A stretch of 64,000 bases of DNA from Xiphophorus maculatus (lineage: Eukaryota; Chordata; Actinopteri; Cyprinodontiformes; Poeciliidae). Of this stretch, positions 44,501-56,500 are shown piece by piece. The stretch lies in NCBI RefSeq assembly GCF_002775205.1, contig NC_036457.1, positions 23,146,720 through 23,210,719 of the forward strand, given 5' to 3'. The stretch's first letter is position 1, and each line of letters begins with the position of its first letter. The notes under the pieces are model-generated. The model did not search any database. It was not told the DNA's origin and worked only from the letters and a program-made list of their open reading frames with translations. The position numbers and the translations under genes are program-made.

Positions 44501-47500
44501 TTAAGGTTAAGTCTATTTACCAATATTAAAAACCCAGGTGGACAGAGGAACAAATGCAGAGATTGTCTTCAAAACATAAACTGCTACAAATATATTTAAC
44601 ATTACAGAGGATCATAACAGTGTTTCTGTAGATCCCAGCAGAAAATATGGTTAGGAAATGAAGAAGGATTTTAATTTCAATGTTTTGACAAAATGTATCA
44701 ACCTAACCATATGATTATCCCAACAACTTGACTAGAAATGCTTGTTGCAGATGTTTGATAATGAAATCCTTTTATTCCAGTCCATCCTGGTTCTTTTCTC
44801 CCACGGCATCCATCTGTTAAATTGGCACCAAATCATCCAGAAATCAACACACATTTTCTTTAAAAATCCTTAGACGTCTATCAGAAGCCATATAGAAATA
44901 TAAATAAAAAACACAGATAATACACTATCAAAAATCTTTTTGGAGATACATTTTACAGCTGAATGCAAGATACACTGCTCAAAAAAATAAAGGGAACACT
45001 TAAACAGGTGTTTAACACTTAAAGTGTTCCCTTTATTTTTTTGAGCAGTATATATATATCCATAAAATATATCACATCTAAGTGTTATCTCATTTTGTGT
45101 TTGTTGGTTTTGGCCTGAATGAGGCAAAGAAAATATAGTCATACTGTAATTTCTATATTTTTCTGAACTTTTATTGAAATAATGCTATTTCTTCATATAA
45201 ACGTCCATCAAGTATTTTTCTTGGTATCAGCATTGAGTTAGAAATGTTTGGGAACTCACCCAACATCCCTGAGCCCTGCAGTGTTTTTGTCAGCCTCTCT
45301 GCTGACATCTCTAACATTTTTAAAGACTGTCTAGCAGTTCTGCAGATGTTTGGAATTCTTCTTTTTACTGAAGCCTTTGTACAATAAGATCCTTCTGGTC
45401 ATTTGAGGCACCTCTGAAAACTATGGCTGGAGTTGAAGGATGTAAACTAGAAATGAAGCCTAGGCGCAAATTCAAACTGGAAGACTCTTTAGCCCCACCT
45501 GCATCATCCAGTCGGCGCGTCCCGCTCATCACCACCGACCTATCAACGCTGGACCAAGCCACGTCACGTCCAATCACCGACCAAGGCCCAGTTGATAAGG
45601 ACCTCCATCCATGGCATCTTCCGCTTTCCAGCTGCGCTCAACCTGTTCAGCCGCACGCCTCAGCTCCCAGCCAGCTATCTCGCCAGATCCATTTCTCCGT
45701 GATTGCTCGTCCTTCCACCTCTAATGTCCCTCATAAAAGCCGCTAAGCCGCTTGCTCGGCCCCTTCCTTCCCTCAGTCGCTCCTCAGATGGAAGAAGAAT
45801 CCCCCCGGCCCCATTCAGTCTAAGCAGCTTCTGCCGCCGCTCTCTCGCCTGACCGGGATCCACCGTCTCTGGCTCCCGCGTCACCCACTCCACGGCCCTG
45901 GCCGACCCGCCACGGTCTCGCTGCACCGATCTCCGTCGCCCTCCCAGCTCGTCGTTCATCATCTCTCCACCGCCGTTCATCGCATCGCCTTTCCACCGGT
46001 TCCTCGCTCTGGTTCAGCCACTTCAACAGCTTCAGTCACTTCCGCATAGCTGCTGGCGGTCCGGTCATCAGCTCCTCCCTTCGGATTTCACACGCTATGC
46101 CCGCCTCGGGCTTTCAGGGTAAGACGTAGCCTCACACGACTCATTCATGTTCTGCAACGTTAGGAAACGCGGAACTTAGTCTATCCCCTTCCCGAACTTG
46201 CAGGCCCATTTCGCATGCGCCACCCGGGCGCGTTTCAAGTGCTTCAGAGCTTTTAATCGTATGAATGCATACATGAATTAGTAAATAGTAGCTTCCCTCC
46301 CAGGTGTGACCCAAGGCGGATCGCCAACCTCTTTTCTACAGCTTCCCGCTCTCAGTAGTAGCCTCAGTTATCAAGCCCCATATATTCCTCCTTTAACTTT
46401 ATTATGCCCGCACTGGACTTCCTGCTCCTTTTCTCGGCCCCTCTCAAATCAGCGGCCGTGTTTGGTCACGTTTATCCGCACAGCGGGATTATTCATTCAT
46501 AAAAAACAGTAGACGTATGCGCACCCAGCTACGTAGAGCTGTTCATGGGTCGTCATGGTTACCGCATTCATTTCTCTGCTTCAACATTGACTATCTTAAA
46601 TAGTGCACCCGCCGTCTTTAACCGCTTGACAGTACGTCATGCCCCCATTGACATTACTGAGCAGGATGCGCATTAATAACCAAAAGGGAAGAAAAAAAAA
46701 AAAAAATCAACCTTGACATTTTGCATGCCGCTGTCAGGATTTGAGTTTTCTGCTTATCTATTTCGAGTTTCCTTGTTTCTCCGAGTCTCCGTGTTGTCCT
46801 GTCTCCCCTCGTTTGCTCCCAGGTGCGTCTCGTTCCCTGATTACCCCCTGTGTATTTAATGTCACCTGTGTCTCAGCGTCTCTGTCGGGTCCCTGTCGTT
46901 AGTCGTCTGTTCGTAGCAGTCATTTGTCATGCATTCTCGGCCCTTTTGTTCACCCTGTTACCTGCGTTGAGCCCTGGTTTCCGCTCAGCAGTGCTGCCTG
47001 GGATTTAGGACCGTTTTCGGATTATCGTACTGTTTATTCATCATTAAACATCATTTTTACTGCTACCTGGTTCCACCGCATCTGCCTCACCACCCACCAC
47101 TACAGTTCTCGACAGCCATTCACAATCGTACGCTGGCCGAAGAGAGGCGACCCTTACTGACTTCTAGTTGTAAATTATATCAACAGCCTATTTGTGCCCC
47201 TTGTCTTAGTAGTTAGGCATGCATCATGCGCCGTAGTGAAGCTGGCTAATAATCCCTCCAGGGCACATTGGTACAAGTCAGCTCAGTGCTTTCACCTATT
47301 GTTACCCAAGTCACTAATCGTCGTTTGCCAGGGTCTTCATCCCATCATCGTTTATCATCAAATTTCGTTTAGTGTCCCATTCACTACTCATCAAGGTAAC
47401 TTTAAATAGAAGGTGGTTTATCATCAATCTAAAAGAATATGCGTTTTGGCGTTTGACCTACAGTAATTTTCCCTGTTTTATTATGCTTAGAGGCTGATTG

Positions 47501-50500
47501 CTATTTCATGTTTCATCTCAGACATGCGCACTGAGTAAACTAGAAGACCTTAATGATCTGGCAGTGGTTTCTTCACCAGGCCTTTAACAAGTGTCCCCTT
47601 TTCTTAGCTTAAGTTTTTAGAATTGTCTAAGTCGTTTTCTGGGTATATCCTTGGTCTCAAGTTTACCTGCTTCCCCGCCAGGCCCAACGGTATGGGTGAG
47701 CTCCGAAGTGTATTGCCTGCCCAGAGAAAGTAGTGCCTCTCCCCACCCCCTGAACCGGAAGCTGCCTGTTTCCACCTCAGAACCCCCAATTCTCCGTCAT
47801 TACTACATTGATTTGATACTATAGGGGCTCCCGCACTTCACATATCCGTGTCCCCGTCACATTCAGCAGTTAAAACCGTTTAATCCATTAAATGTTGTAA
47901 CCTGTTTCCCGAGTCGCCCTCAAACGCAACTCAAACTCTGAAACACTTGCTGGGTTTACACCGGTGCGGCAGCAAAGGAGACCTGCTGCTGCCGTGCAGA
48001 GCTGCATATGTGCATTATAATCATACCAGAAACGCAGAACTCTTAAGTTTTCCCCCAAAGTTACCGACAGAGTTGAGTAATGCTGTCGGATGCAGATAAT
48101 GACAGCTAAATGATGCTCAGCTAATATTACAGCACCTTAAGCCGTTAACAAGTAGCCTGCGGCTACCGAGTCGTTTCCTACGTTCAGCCACGTAGATTCA
48201 TTTTGCCCCCAAAACAAGTCCATGCCCCCTGATAACTTGCTTAACCACGGCTGTTCGCCGCCAACAATAAACTGCCTCGTATGCCGACATTTCAAGCTCA
48301 TGTCCCTGCTGGCGCTTCTAAGCTTCATTTTTCACCAAAAAATTGTCCGAATTTGCACGCTATTCCCAGGCCATCCTGTCACTTCTAGGTCTATGCAGCA
48401 TATCCTCTAGCTTTCCCAGGTTTCACTCTCGCGCATTCGTTCCAGTCCCTCTTCCGAGCCAATCATCATAAGGCACCTACAAGTCATCCCTGCTGTCCGT
48501 TAACAACAAACTACCAGCACTCGCAAGCTGTTCTGAAGCCACGGCCCCCTCCGGAGGAACAGAACCTCCAACATCATTGCTTAGGTCCAAGTCAAGTTAG
48601 TTTGCATGGTACGTTTCACAAGTGCAAAAGCTTTCCATATCATTTGATTAAAAAAAAAAAAAAAAAAGTTTACTACCGCCCTTATTCTCAACCCCCTTGG
48701 GGGTGAAGCCAGCACCTCCTTATCACTGGGAATCCAGGATGGCACCTCCTCTCTAATTTTCCCATTCTATCCAGCCTGTCGGGCATGGCCCTTTTGAGGG
48801 GGAATCTCCACCAGCTGGTTCAGCTCCAACCTCCATTTCAGCAGCTCGAGTCCTCAGCATTCTACGAAACCCGTTCCACTTCTGTAACCTGTTTCCTGAG
48901 GGGTCATTTCTGCAAGCATCCCCACATCGCCGCTCTCCGCCATAAGCTATCATGTTTGACCCACAAAGCCGAATCTCCACCATTTTCCTTGCCATCATTT
49001 GCCATTAATCAATTCAATTGCCACTAATCAATCTAATCACCTCTGCTTATCGCAGATCTGGCCTTCATCTACTAACATCCTGCCATTCGAACACTCTCGC
49101 TTCCCCAGCTGGCCTTCATCTACCAGCATCCTGCCATTCTAACGCTCTCGCTGATAAGCTGTCTCTCCCAGCCCTCTTTCAGTCCAGTCCAGCTACTAGA
49201 CAAAATAATTTATTTCAAACCCTCATCCACGTCTCGCACCGTTTTTTATTCCCTATAGTTCCTCAGTTTCTCATCCTCATTTCCAGTCTTAGTTTCCTCT
49301 TCATGCTCATCCATCGTTCCAAGCCCCTGCATTCTCGCAACCTTGAGGCTATAATTTATATACGACATCATTCACCTCTTTAGATCACGTTTGACCAGTA
49401 TAGTATTCAAGGTATTCTCTCGACCTTACGCCAACAGCTCCATAGTCATCTTCAGCATTCTCTTCATATAATTTTATGTATCTCGTCTCCGTCTCGTCTC
49501 CGTCTTCCGTCTAATTTTATGTATCTCGTCTCCGTCTTCATAGCTTCCCTCAGTGCCCGACGTGCACTGCACAATTCACTGGTGGTGGTTGGTCAACCTC
49601 ACGCAAAGTGCATACTCTCATCCAGCAGATGTTATGCTCATCTTTCCCTGTTGTCCTTCACTCCCCTATTTTAAGTTTCATTCCAGAATGTCCCCATACC
49701 TCGCTCGCATCCTCTAACGTCACCCTGCGAATCTAATCCTGGTTCTAGCATCTCACCTCCAGTAGCAGGCAGCTATCTTCTTACATCCTAATCTATTCCC
49801 TCTCCCATCCTTTTCTCGCTATCTCAGTACCATGCAGCTGGTCTCTTTCCTACAGCTAAATCATCATTTCAGTCGGTCTACTCTACGAGCACCCTGCCAT
49901 TCCACGCCCATCTATGTCTCCGGCTGACCTTCATCCACCGGCTTTTTATCATTTTCCCCTACCATCAGTAACGTCACCCTGTATAGCCTCCTTAAGGTCC
50001 CAGCCCGCAAGCCCCGAGTTGGCGTAGCTCCCGGCCTTTTCTCACTCTCCCAGTCTCTAACTCCCAGCTCCGGCCCCAGCCTCAGCTTTCATTTTTGGGG
50101 GGATATTATTTCTAATTGATATACTATTTCATAGCATCACCACATTACCCCAGTCGGCCTTCATCTACCAACTTCCTGCCGTTTCATCTTAACGGCGCCC
50201 CCAAGTTAGCCCACATCTACCAGCATCCAGTCTTTTCACAAATAGCGGCTTCCCCAGCCGGCCCACATCTACCAGATCCGGTCATTTCATGCATAGCGGC
50301 GTCCCCAGCTGGCCTTCATCTACCAGCATTTAGTCATTTCATGCATAGCGGCGTCCCCAGCTGGCCTTCATCTACCAGCATCCTGCTATTTAACGCCGCA
50401 CCTCTTCCCCAGCTGGCCTTCATCTACCCACATCCTGTCATTTCATACCTCGCACCATCCCAGTGTCTTACATTTACCAGCATCTCGCCAATACACGCCT

Positions 50501-53500
50501 AGCGGCATCCCCCGCTGACCGTTATCCATCAGCTTCATAATTTACCCCTATCACAGTAACATCACCTACTACGATCTCCTCAAGTCCTAGTCCGTAAGCC
50601 CCGAGCTAGCGTAGCTCCCCCACATTACTCTCTGACCCTGATGCTAATTCCCCGGCCTCGGCCCCGGCCTCAGCCTCCCTTTTTGGGGGATGACATTCCT
50701 AACCTTCATCGGGAATGCTCATCCGAGCTGATCGCAATTCACAGCTCAATGTCCTCAGCCGGGGCCCGAGCGCCAAAGAACTTTAAATTCATGCATGTCA
50801 ATAAACCTTTTTAATCGCTGTTTTTCCGTCTGAGTCTCTCCAGATTGAAATGAAGCCTAGGCGCAAATTCAAACTGGAAGACTCTTTAGCCCCACCTGCA
50901 TCATCCAGTCGGCGCGTCCCGCTCATCACCACCGACCTATCAACGCAGGACCAAGCCACGTCACGTCCAATCACCGACCAAGGCCCAGTTGATAAGGACC
51001 TCCATCCATGGCATCTTCCGCTTTCCAGCTGCGCTCAACCCTCCTCCACCCCTTCTCCACCTCCACTCTTCAGGCTCCCATCCTTCACCGACCTCCACCA
51101 CCAGTGTCGGGTCCCGGGGGATGACATTCCTAACCTTCATCGGGAATGCTCATCCGAGCTGATCGCAATTCACAGCTCAATGTCCTCAGCCGGGGCCCGA
51201 GCGCCAAAGAACTTTAAATTCATGCATGTCAATAAACCTTTTTAATCGCTGTTTTTCCGTCTGAGTCTCTCCAGATTGAAATAGTGAGAGAGTCCTAATA
51301 GGACAGCAGAGGTTTATTTATGTTTATGCAGATTCTCTGTTATTGATGGTTAGTGTCCAGTCAAGAAAACTAACGGCTGGAATGGAATCAGAAGTTGTTT
51401 CTAGAGGTGTTAGTTTAAGGGCATTCTCCCTCTAACACATTTGTTTGGTTTTCAGTTGAATAGTTAAAGTTATGACATGATTTATCTTTGTCATACTTTT
51501 TTACCATAACAAAAACCTGGAATGTTAATATGGGTATGTGCATTTTTATATCCAACTTAAAACAAAATGACAAAACAAATATGCCCAGCATTCTGTTTTA
51601 TAGCAGACAAACTATCTATCTATAAAATCTATCTACAGTTAGATAGATTTTACAGTAACATCTGAACATTTAAAGGACAGTGAGACAGTTAAATGTGTAT
51701 TTTTAGACTCATTTTAAAGAGTCAGATGACCTAGTGGCACATCTATGAAACCCAAGTGGTTTCTTGTAGGAATTCTGGAACATCTGAGGTCTGGTTGCTG
51801 GATCACAGTCCCACTCATTTCTTTTCTTATGGCAGCCCACTTAGTTCCCTCTGCAGGCCTCAAAGTAAAACCCTTCATTCCTCCAGAAAGTTCTCACAAA
51901 GAACAATAAAATGATCAGCAAAGTACATATTTCATTTACATCTTGTCTGAATGTAACACGACCATGTGGAGACGTCTCACTCTGATTCCTCTCATTAGTT
52001 CCGATTAATGGATTGCTGATTATCATGACTCCAGATCTGCTGAATCTCAGTTGAAATGATGTAAATATGAGGTAAGCAGTGTGCTTCCCTCTGTCACCTT
52101 TCAACAATGCCAGAGTGAAAGCAGGATTATTTTGTCCCCATGATGTGATAACCAACAAAGCCCTCTGAAACAACTGGCTGCCACTGTGCAAGCCTACAAT
52201 CACATTAGAGAGAGATGATGTCACCAGCTGTGCCAGCTCCTGCAACTCCGGGGGCTTACAGGCCACAAGAGGGGGGTGACGGCAACATGGACAGAACCAG
52301 TGGAGGAGTGGTCTTTGTTTCATCTGACCTAATGTCTCCCTTCCTCCCAGCTAGAGACAAGGAGCTGATCAACACCAGTGGATACCCATAGATGGCATTA
52401 CTGCAGATGCTGGACAGTCAGATATATATGTGATATATGTCAGTCAAGTGCTGCTTCAGCACAAGTAGCAATGCTGAAAGATGCAGTTCTGAGCTGACAT
52501 GGAAAAGTGGCGGCAGAAAAGACCCTCCCCCAGCATCCTGGAGAAGACGGAGTTCAGGCTGGAGGCAGGGATGCGTCAGCAGACTGAAGCCACTGACCAG
52601 AAAGCATGATGAGACATGAGACATAAAAAACAACCATCAGTGGATGGTGGGAATAAAGGCTTGAAAACAGTCTGAGTGGAATTAATCTGTCTGTCTGTCT
52701 GGCTCTTTGTTTAAACAAAAATGTCAGACAATTTTAATGGTAAGCAAATTCAGCAAAGTGACATAAGTAAATATCCCTTTCATGCATGAATTATGATCCT
52801 TTATGTAAAGATTTTTTTTCAAAAGTGTTTTAATCTTCTTAAGGCATAAAAAAAAGTGGGGAAAAATTAGCAAAAAAAAATAAATAAATAAAAATAATTC
52901 TACGTTTTTTTTTTCTACATAATCAGTTGGAATTTTCTCCAAATACAAAGTTATTTGGAAAATACATCAGTATTAATATTCAGGTGTTACTTGATTTCAC
53001 AATATTTTTTTTACCTGCAAGAGTCCTCTAAAGTAGAAGGAGGGACTGGATATTTATGAGTTACTTTTTTGTCTGTCTGCCATATTGGATTTAACAAAAA
53101 TGTTCTTGCACTTGCAGTGGATGGACAGTAGTTGATAGTGTAATGTATGATGCCCTAGTGTCCACTTCAGTGGTCAGTGAGCATTTATAACATAAAAATC
53201 CACAAGAAACACAAGAAAATGTCTTTTAGATAGCTGTCCACTGCAGACTGCTATGCATGAAAGTGATATTATAGCTATTTATATAACTAAAAACAAATAT
53301 AAAATATAAATATAAATGTTATAGAAATATTATCAGCAGTATTATTAGGATAGAGAGCAATATAAAACAATATCCAAAGCTTCAAGCATCTTTCAAAACT
53401 CTTTCCATCCATCATCTGCAAAGAGAAAGAAAATGGCACAACTACAAACTACCAAGCCATGGTCATCCAGCCAACTGACAGGAGAGCACTAATCAGGGAA

Positions 53501-56500
53501 GCAGCCAAGAAGCTCATGGTTCATCTGGAAAAGCAGCTAAGCAGGGACAGTCTGTGGACCAGACAGCTGTTAGTTTTGTAGCCTAGAGATCTGGCTTTAT
53601 GGTAGAGTGTCAGATTGTTGAAAAAAGTCGAATTCCTCCACAAGGCATGTTTTGTACATGGGAAACATGTTAGAAGTAGAAAACTCACACTTTGACCTTG
53701 AGAAGTGGTGAGGGCAGCATCATTCTGTGGGGACTTTTCAGCAAGTAAAAGGGAATCTGGTCAAAGTTGATGGCAGGGTGGATGGAGGTAAACAGGTTAG
53801 TTACCCCGCAGGTAACTAACCTGCCTCTGACAGGCAACTCCTCTGTACATCCCAAACTTTGGGAGATTTACTTTACAGTAGGAAAATTCTCCTAAAAATA
53901 TAGCACTAATTCTCACTATACTAATTCTCTGTGTCCAGGGTTTTCATTTTGTATCATGCAGCAATTTCAATAAAATGTGAAACTGTCAAAACATAAGGAA
54001 ATGGACCAAAGGAATGTGGTTTATTACAGCAGTAACTATCCCCACAACATTAAAGACACCTTCATTGAACATTTACTTCAACGCGTCCACATCACACCTG
54101 AAACACACAGCAGCTCACACTTTATTTACACCAGCAGCCACTGAATGGAAGTGACTGAAAGTTCTGCCACGTAGTAATTATCTGAGTTAGGAAGAGAAAA
54201 CATATTCATTTTATATAAGATGACAATTTGATTCAAGTGGTCTTTTCTGTAAAAAAACAAAACAAAACAAAAAAACATGTGACAGGTATTACTTTATTAA
54301 TGCATTCTGGTCCCACTGAGGATCCACAGCTCCACTGCACATGCGGGATGTGGCCCAGTTTTCACAGCAGCATCTTTAGAGATGTGTGTGGGCGTGTGTG
54401 GGCGTGTGTGTGCGTGTGTGTGTGACATCAATATGTCAAGGGGGTGCCTTTATCATGTAATTATTCCAGTGTGACCAGTATTTGCTTTGGCCTCTGGTGG
54501 TGAATCAGGTCGTTCCTTCACATGGATTCAGTCAGGGTTTCAGGACACGTCATAAATCATTTTATCATTTTGTACTAAAATACACAAAAATAACTGAAGA
54601 AAATGTGAACAGAAGTTTTGGACTCTGTGGAGAACTCCTGACTCTGATCAGTACAAAGTGACACGGAGGTGAGGTGCTGTTCAACCTGCTGCTGAGTGCT
54701 ACATGTCCCTGGCGCTGGCTGGTGTGAGATAGCACATGCTAATTGGCAATTTATGCAAACTCATTGGCAATCAAACTGCTACAGTCTAAATAATGTTCCC
54801 TTATGTCACATCTTTATCTTTATCCTACAATGGATGACAGACCTAATTATAACAGATTTTCCCTGCCATCTCTTCTCAGAACAATAATATGATTCAATCA
54901 TACTCCACCCACCCACATACTGTCATTGTCATGGCTGTTCCTCAATTCTTGTGCTCTTCACCTTGCTAAGAACACCTTCCATAAATACCAAATTCTGCTC
55001 ATTAGCCTTTTTGTTATTATGTTTGCTGGTAATTAGCACTAGCTCTGAGTGTCCTGAAGATTCACATTTTGGTATGAGAACCAAACTCCAAGAAGACTCC
55101 TATCTGTCCCTGTAGTGCTGTAAAATCTTCGCCTTACTTAAAAAAATATGCAAACTCATTGACTCCAACAAATTAAGTTAAGTACGCTTAAGATTAGTAA
55201 GTGAACCTCATTTAGCTTAGTTGTGTTTTACCTCTGCGCCAACAGCACCCCTCTTTCCCACTTAACAGAATTACTAATTACATTAAATATTTGAAATACA
55301 TAATATAAACAAAAAATATATAATACTGGCTCCAGAAAATAAAAAAAACCTCAAGTAAAGCATTTGTACTAGGATACATGCAGTATTGAGTCAAAGTAAT
55401 TTCCAACACAGAAAAAAAATTAACGAATCCATCTCCAGTAGAAAGCTGGAGAGACTTTTCAACCACAAATTCCAAGAAACTTGCTAAAAGTGAGTGAGTG
55501 ATGATAGCAAATTTGATGCTATCATCACTCAATACAATTTTCCATTTAGAGTGCACGTGTTGCCTTGTGATGGACTGAATCCTGTGCAGGGTGACCCCGC
55601 CTCTTGCCAGTTGACCACTGGAGATAGACATCAGCACCACTGGTGACCACATTAGGGATAATTGTGTAAGATAATGGAGGGGTGGAGTGTACCAGTGTTG
55701 AAATGGGGTACAACAGCTGTTTGTTCTGCTCAGCACCTGACTCAGCTGTAGAAGGGAGGAATTACTGTGATGACGAGGTATAAAGTGGTGTTCTGAAGCC
55801 TGACTGTCGCTGTGCTTCGTTAGCCTGTGATCTGTCCGGAAGATCAACCTGCTTCTATTGCTTGTTGATTGCTGAGCTCTCACCTCCCCATCACGCAATA
55901 ACACAAGGGAGTCCTTTCAAGTATGATAATGCAATAAGACAGACACTAAAGATAATGCATTTCTTTCATTCAGTGAAATTACAGTGAGAGCAGGCCATGA
56001 ATCTCTTGAGGAACATCATTCATATGATCTTAGTTTTCTAGCACCACTCTTATTTCTTTAAGACTCAGGCTATTATTTTAGTTCTACTTAGAAACCCACC
56101 TCTAAAAGTAGTCTGTAACAGCTGCAATACAGTGAGACCCAAATGAACATACTTGGGTTCTGTAGCTAACGGATACTCTAGAGACGTGTGCAACACAGTG
56201 TACCCACCTGTTCCTCCTATCACAAATTTGAAATGAGACTTCAAAAACTACAGCAAACTTGTTTTGACTTTGCTTGATCAAAAAAGAATGAGGTATCCCA
56301 TTCCCATGTTGCTAACAGCTTTCATAACTGCACATCCTCTTCTGGTTTTACACTTTCAGCCAGTTCCTGATAACCTGCATGCCCAAGAAAAGATGCCTTC
56401 AAGCTCTTCACATGCTACAAATGAGAACAATCAACCTTTATTAGCATCCCGGCCCCCCTGTCTCAAGTTGTCATGAAAATTTGCTGCCTATTGTGCTTTT

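Larger units (their letters stand above)
38645..45449 (-). other. Left part of the large bach2 intron
   Basis: 6.8 kb left of the 5.8-kb insertion in the 18-kb intron that splits the BTB domain. It contains a (CTATT)n tract, a mariner-like fragment, a 750-bp hAT element, a 22-bp inverted repeat and a MITE, each listed separately. No gene seen. Confidence 0.7.
45450..51282 (+). mobile_element. 5.8-kb element with split direct repeats (A1 - interior - B1A2 - B2), Ngaro/PAT-like, non-autonomous
   Basis: Seen: A1 (45450-45643) recurs as A2 (50847-51040) with one difference in 194; B1 (50685-50851) recurs as B2 (51116-51282) with none that I can see in 167. B1 runs straight into A2, sharing GAAAT. 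The element begins and ends with GAAAT, has no terminal inverted repeats and no duplicated flank beyond that. Known: split direct repeats of this order mark Ngaro/PAT-type tyrosine-recombinase retrotransposons, which integrate by recombining a circle. Inferred: a non-autonomous member, as no RT, RNase H or recombinase frame is visible and the longest frames are about 130 codons. Much richer in C and T than the flanks. B copies contain AATAAA, giving a plus orientation, antisense to bach2. Alternative: a full copy joined head-to-tail to a 436-bp deletion derivative. Confidence 0.75.

Noticed and set aside
45423..45746. Open frame running from intron DNA into repeat A1
   Set aside because: It crosses the left border of the insertion, its counterpart at A2 reads a different continuation, and I recognise no protein family.
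50150..50520. CRISPR-like array of regular repeats
   Set aside because: Units are degenerate and contiguous without unique spacers, and the genome is a vertebrate one.
45450..51282. Ordinary LTR retrotransposon with two LTRs
   Set aside because: The two outer ends differ (A on the left, B on the right) and both occur together only at the inner B1A2 joint, so there is no LTR pair.
51841..52323. 160-codon minus-strand open frame in the bach2 intron
   Set aside because: No recognisable domain, no splice context, and composition like the surrounding intron; better read as non-coding.
55278..55904. 208-codon minus-strand open frame
   Set aside because: It spans an inverted fish retroposon copy and a palindrome; an open frame by chance.
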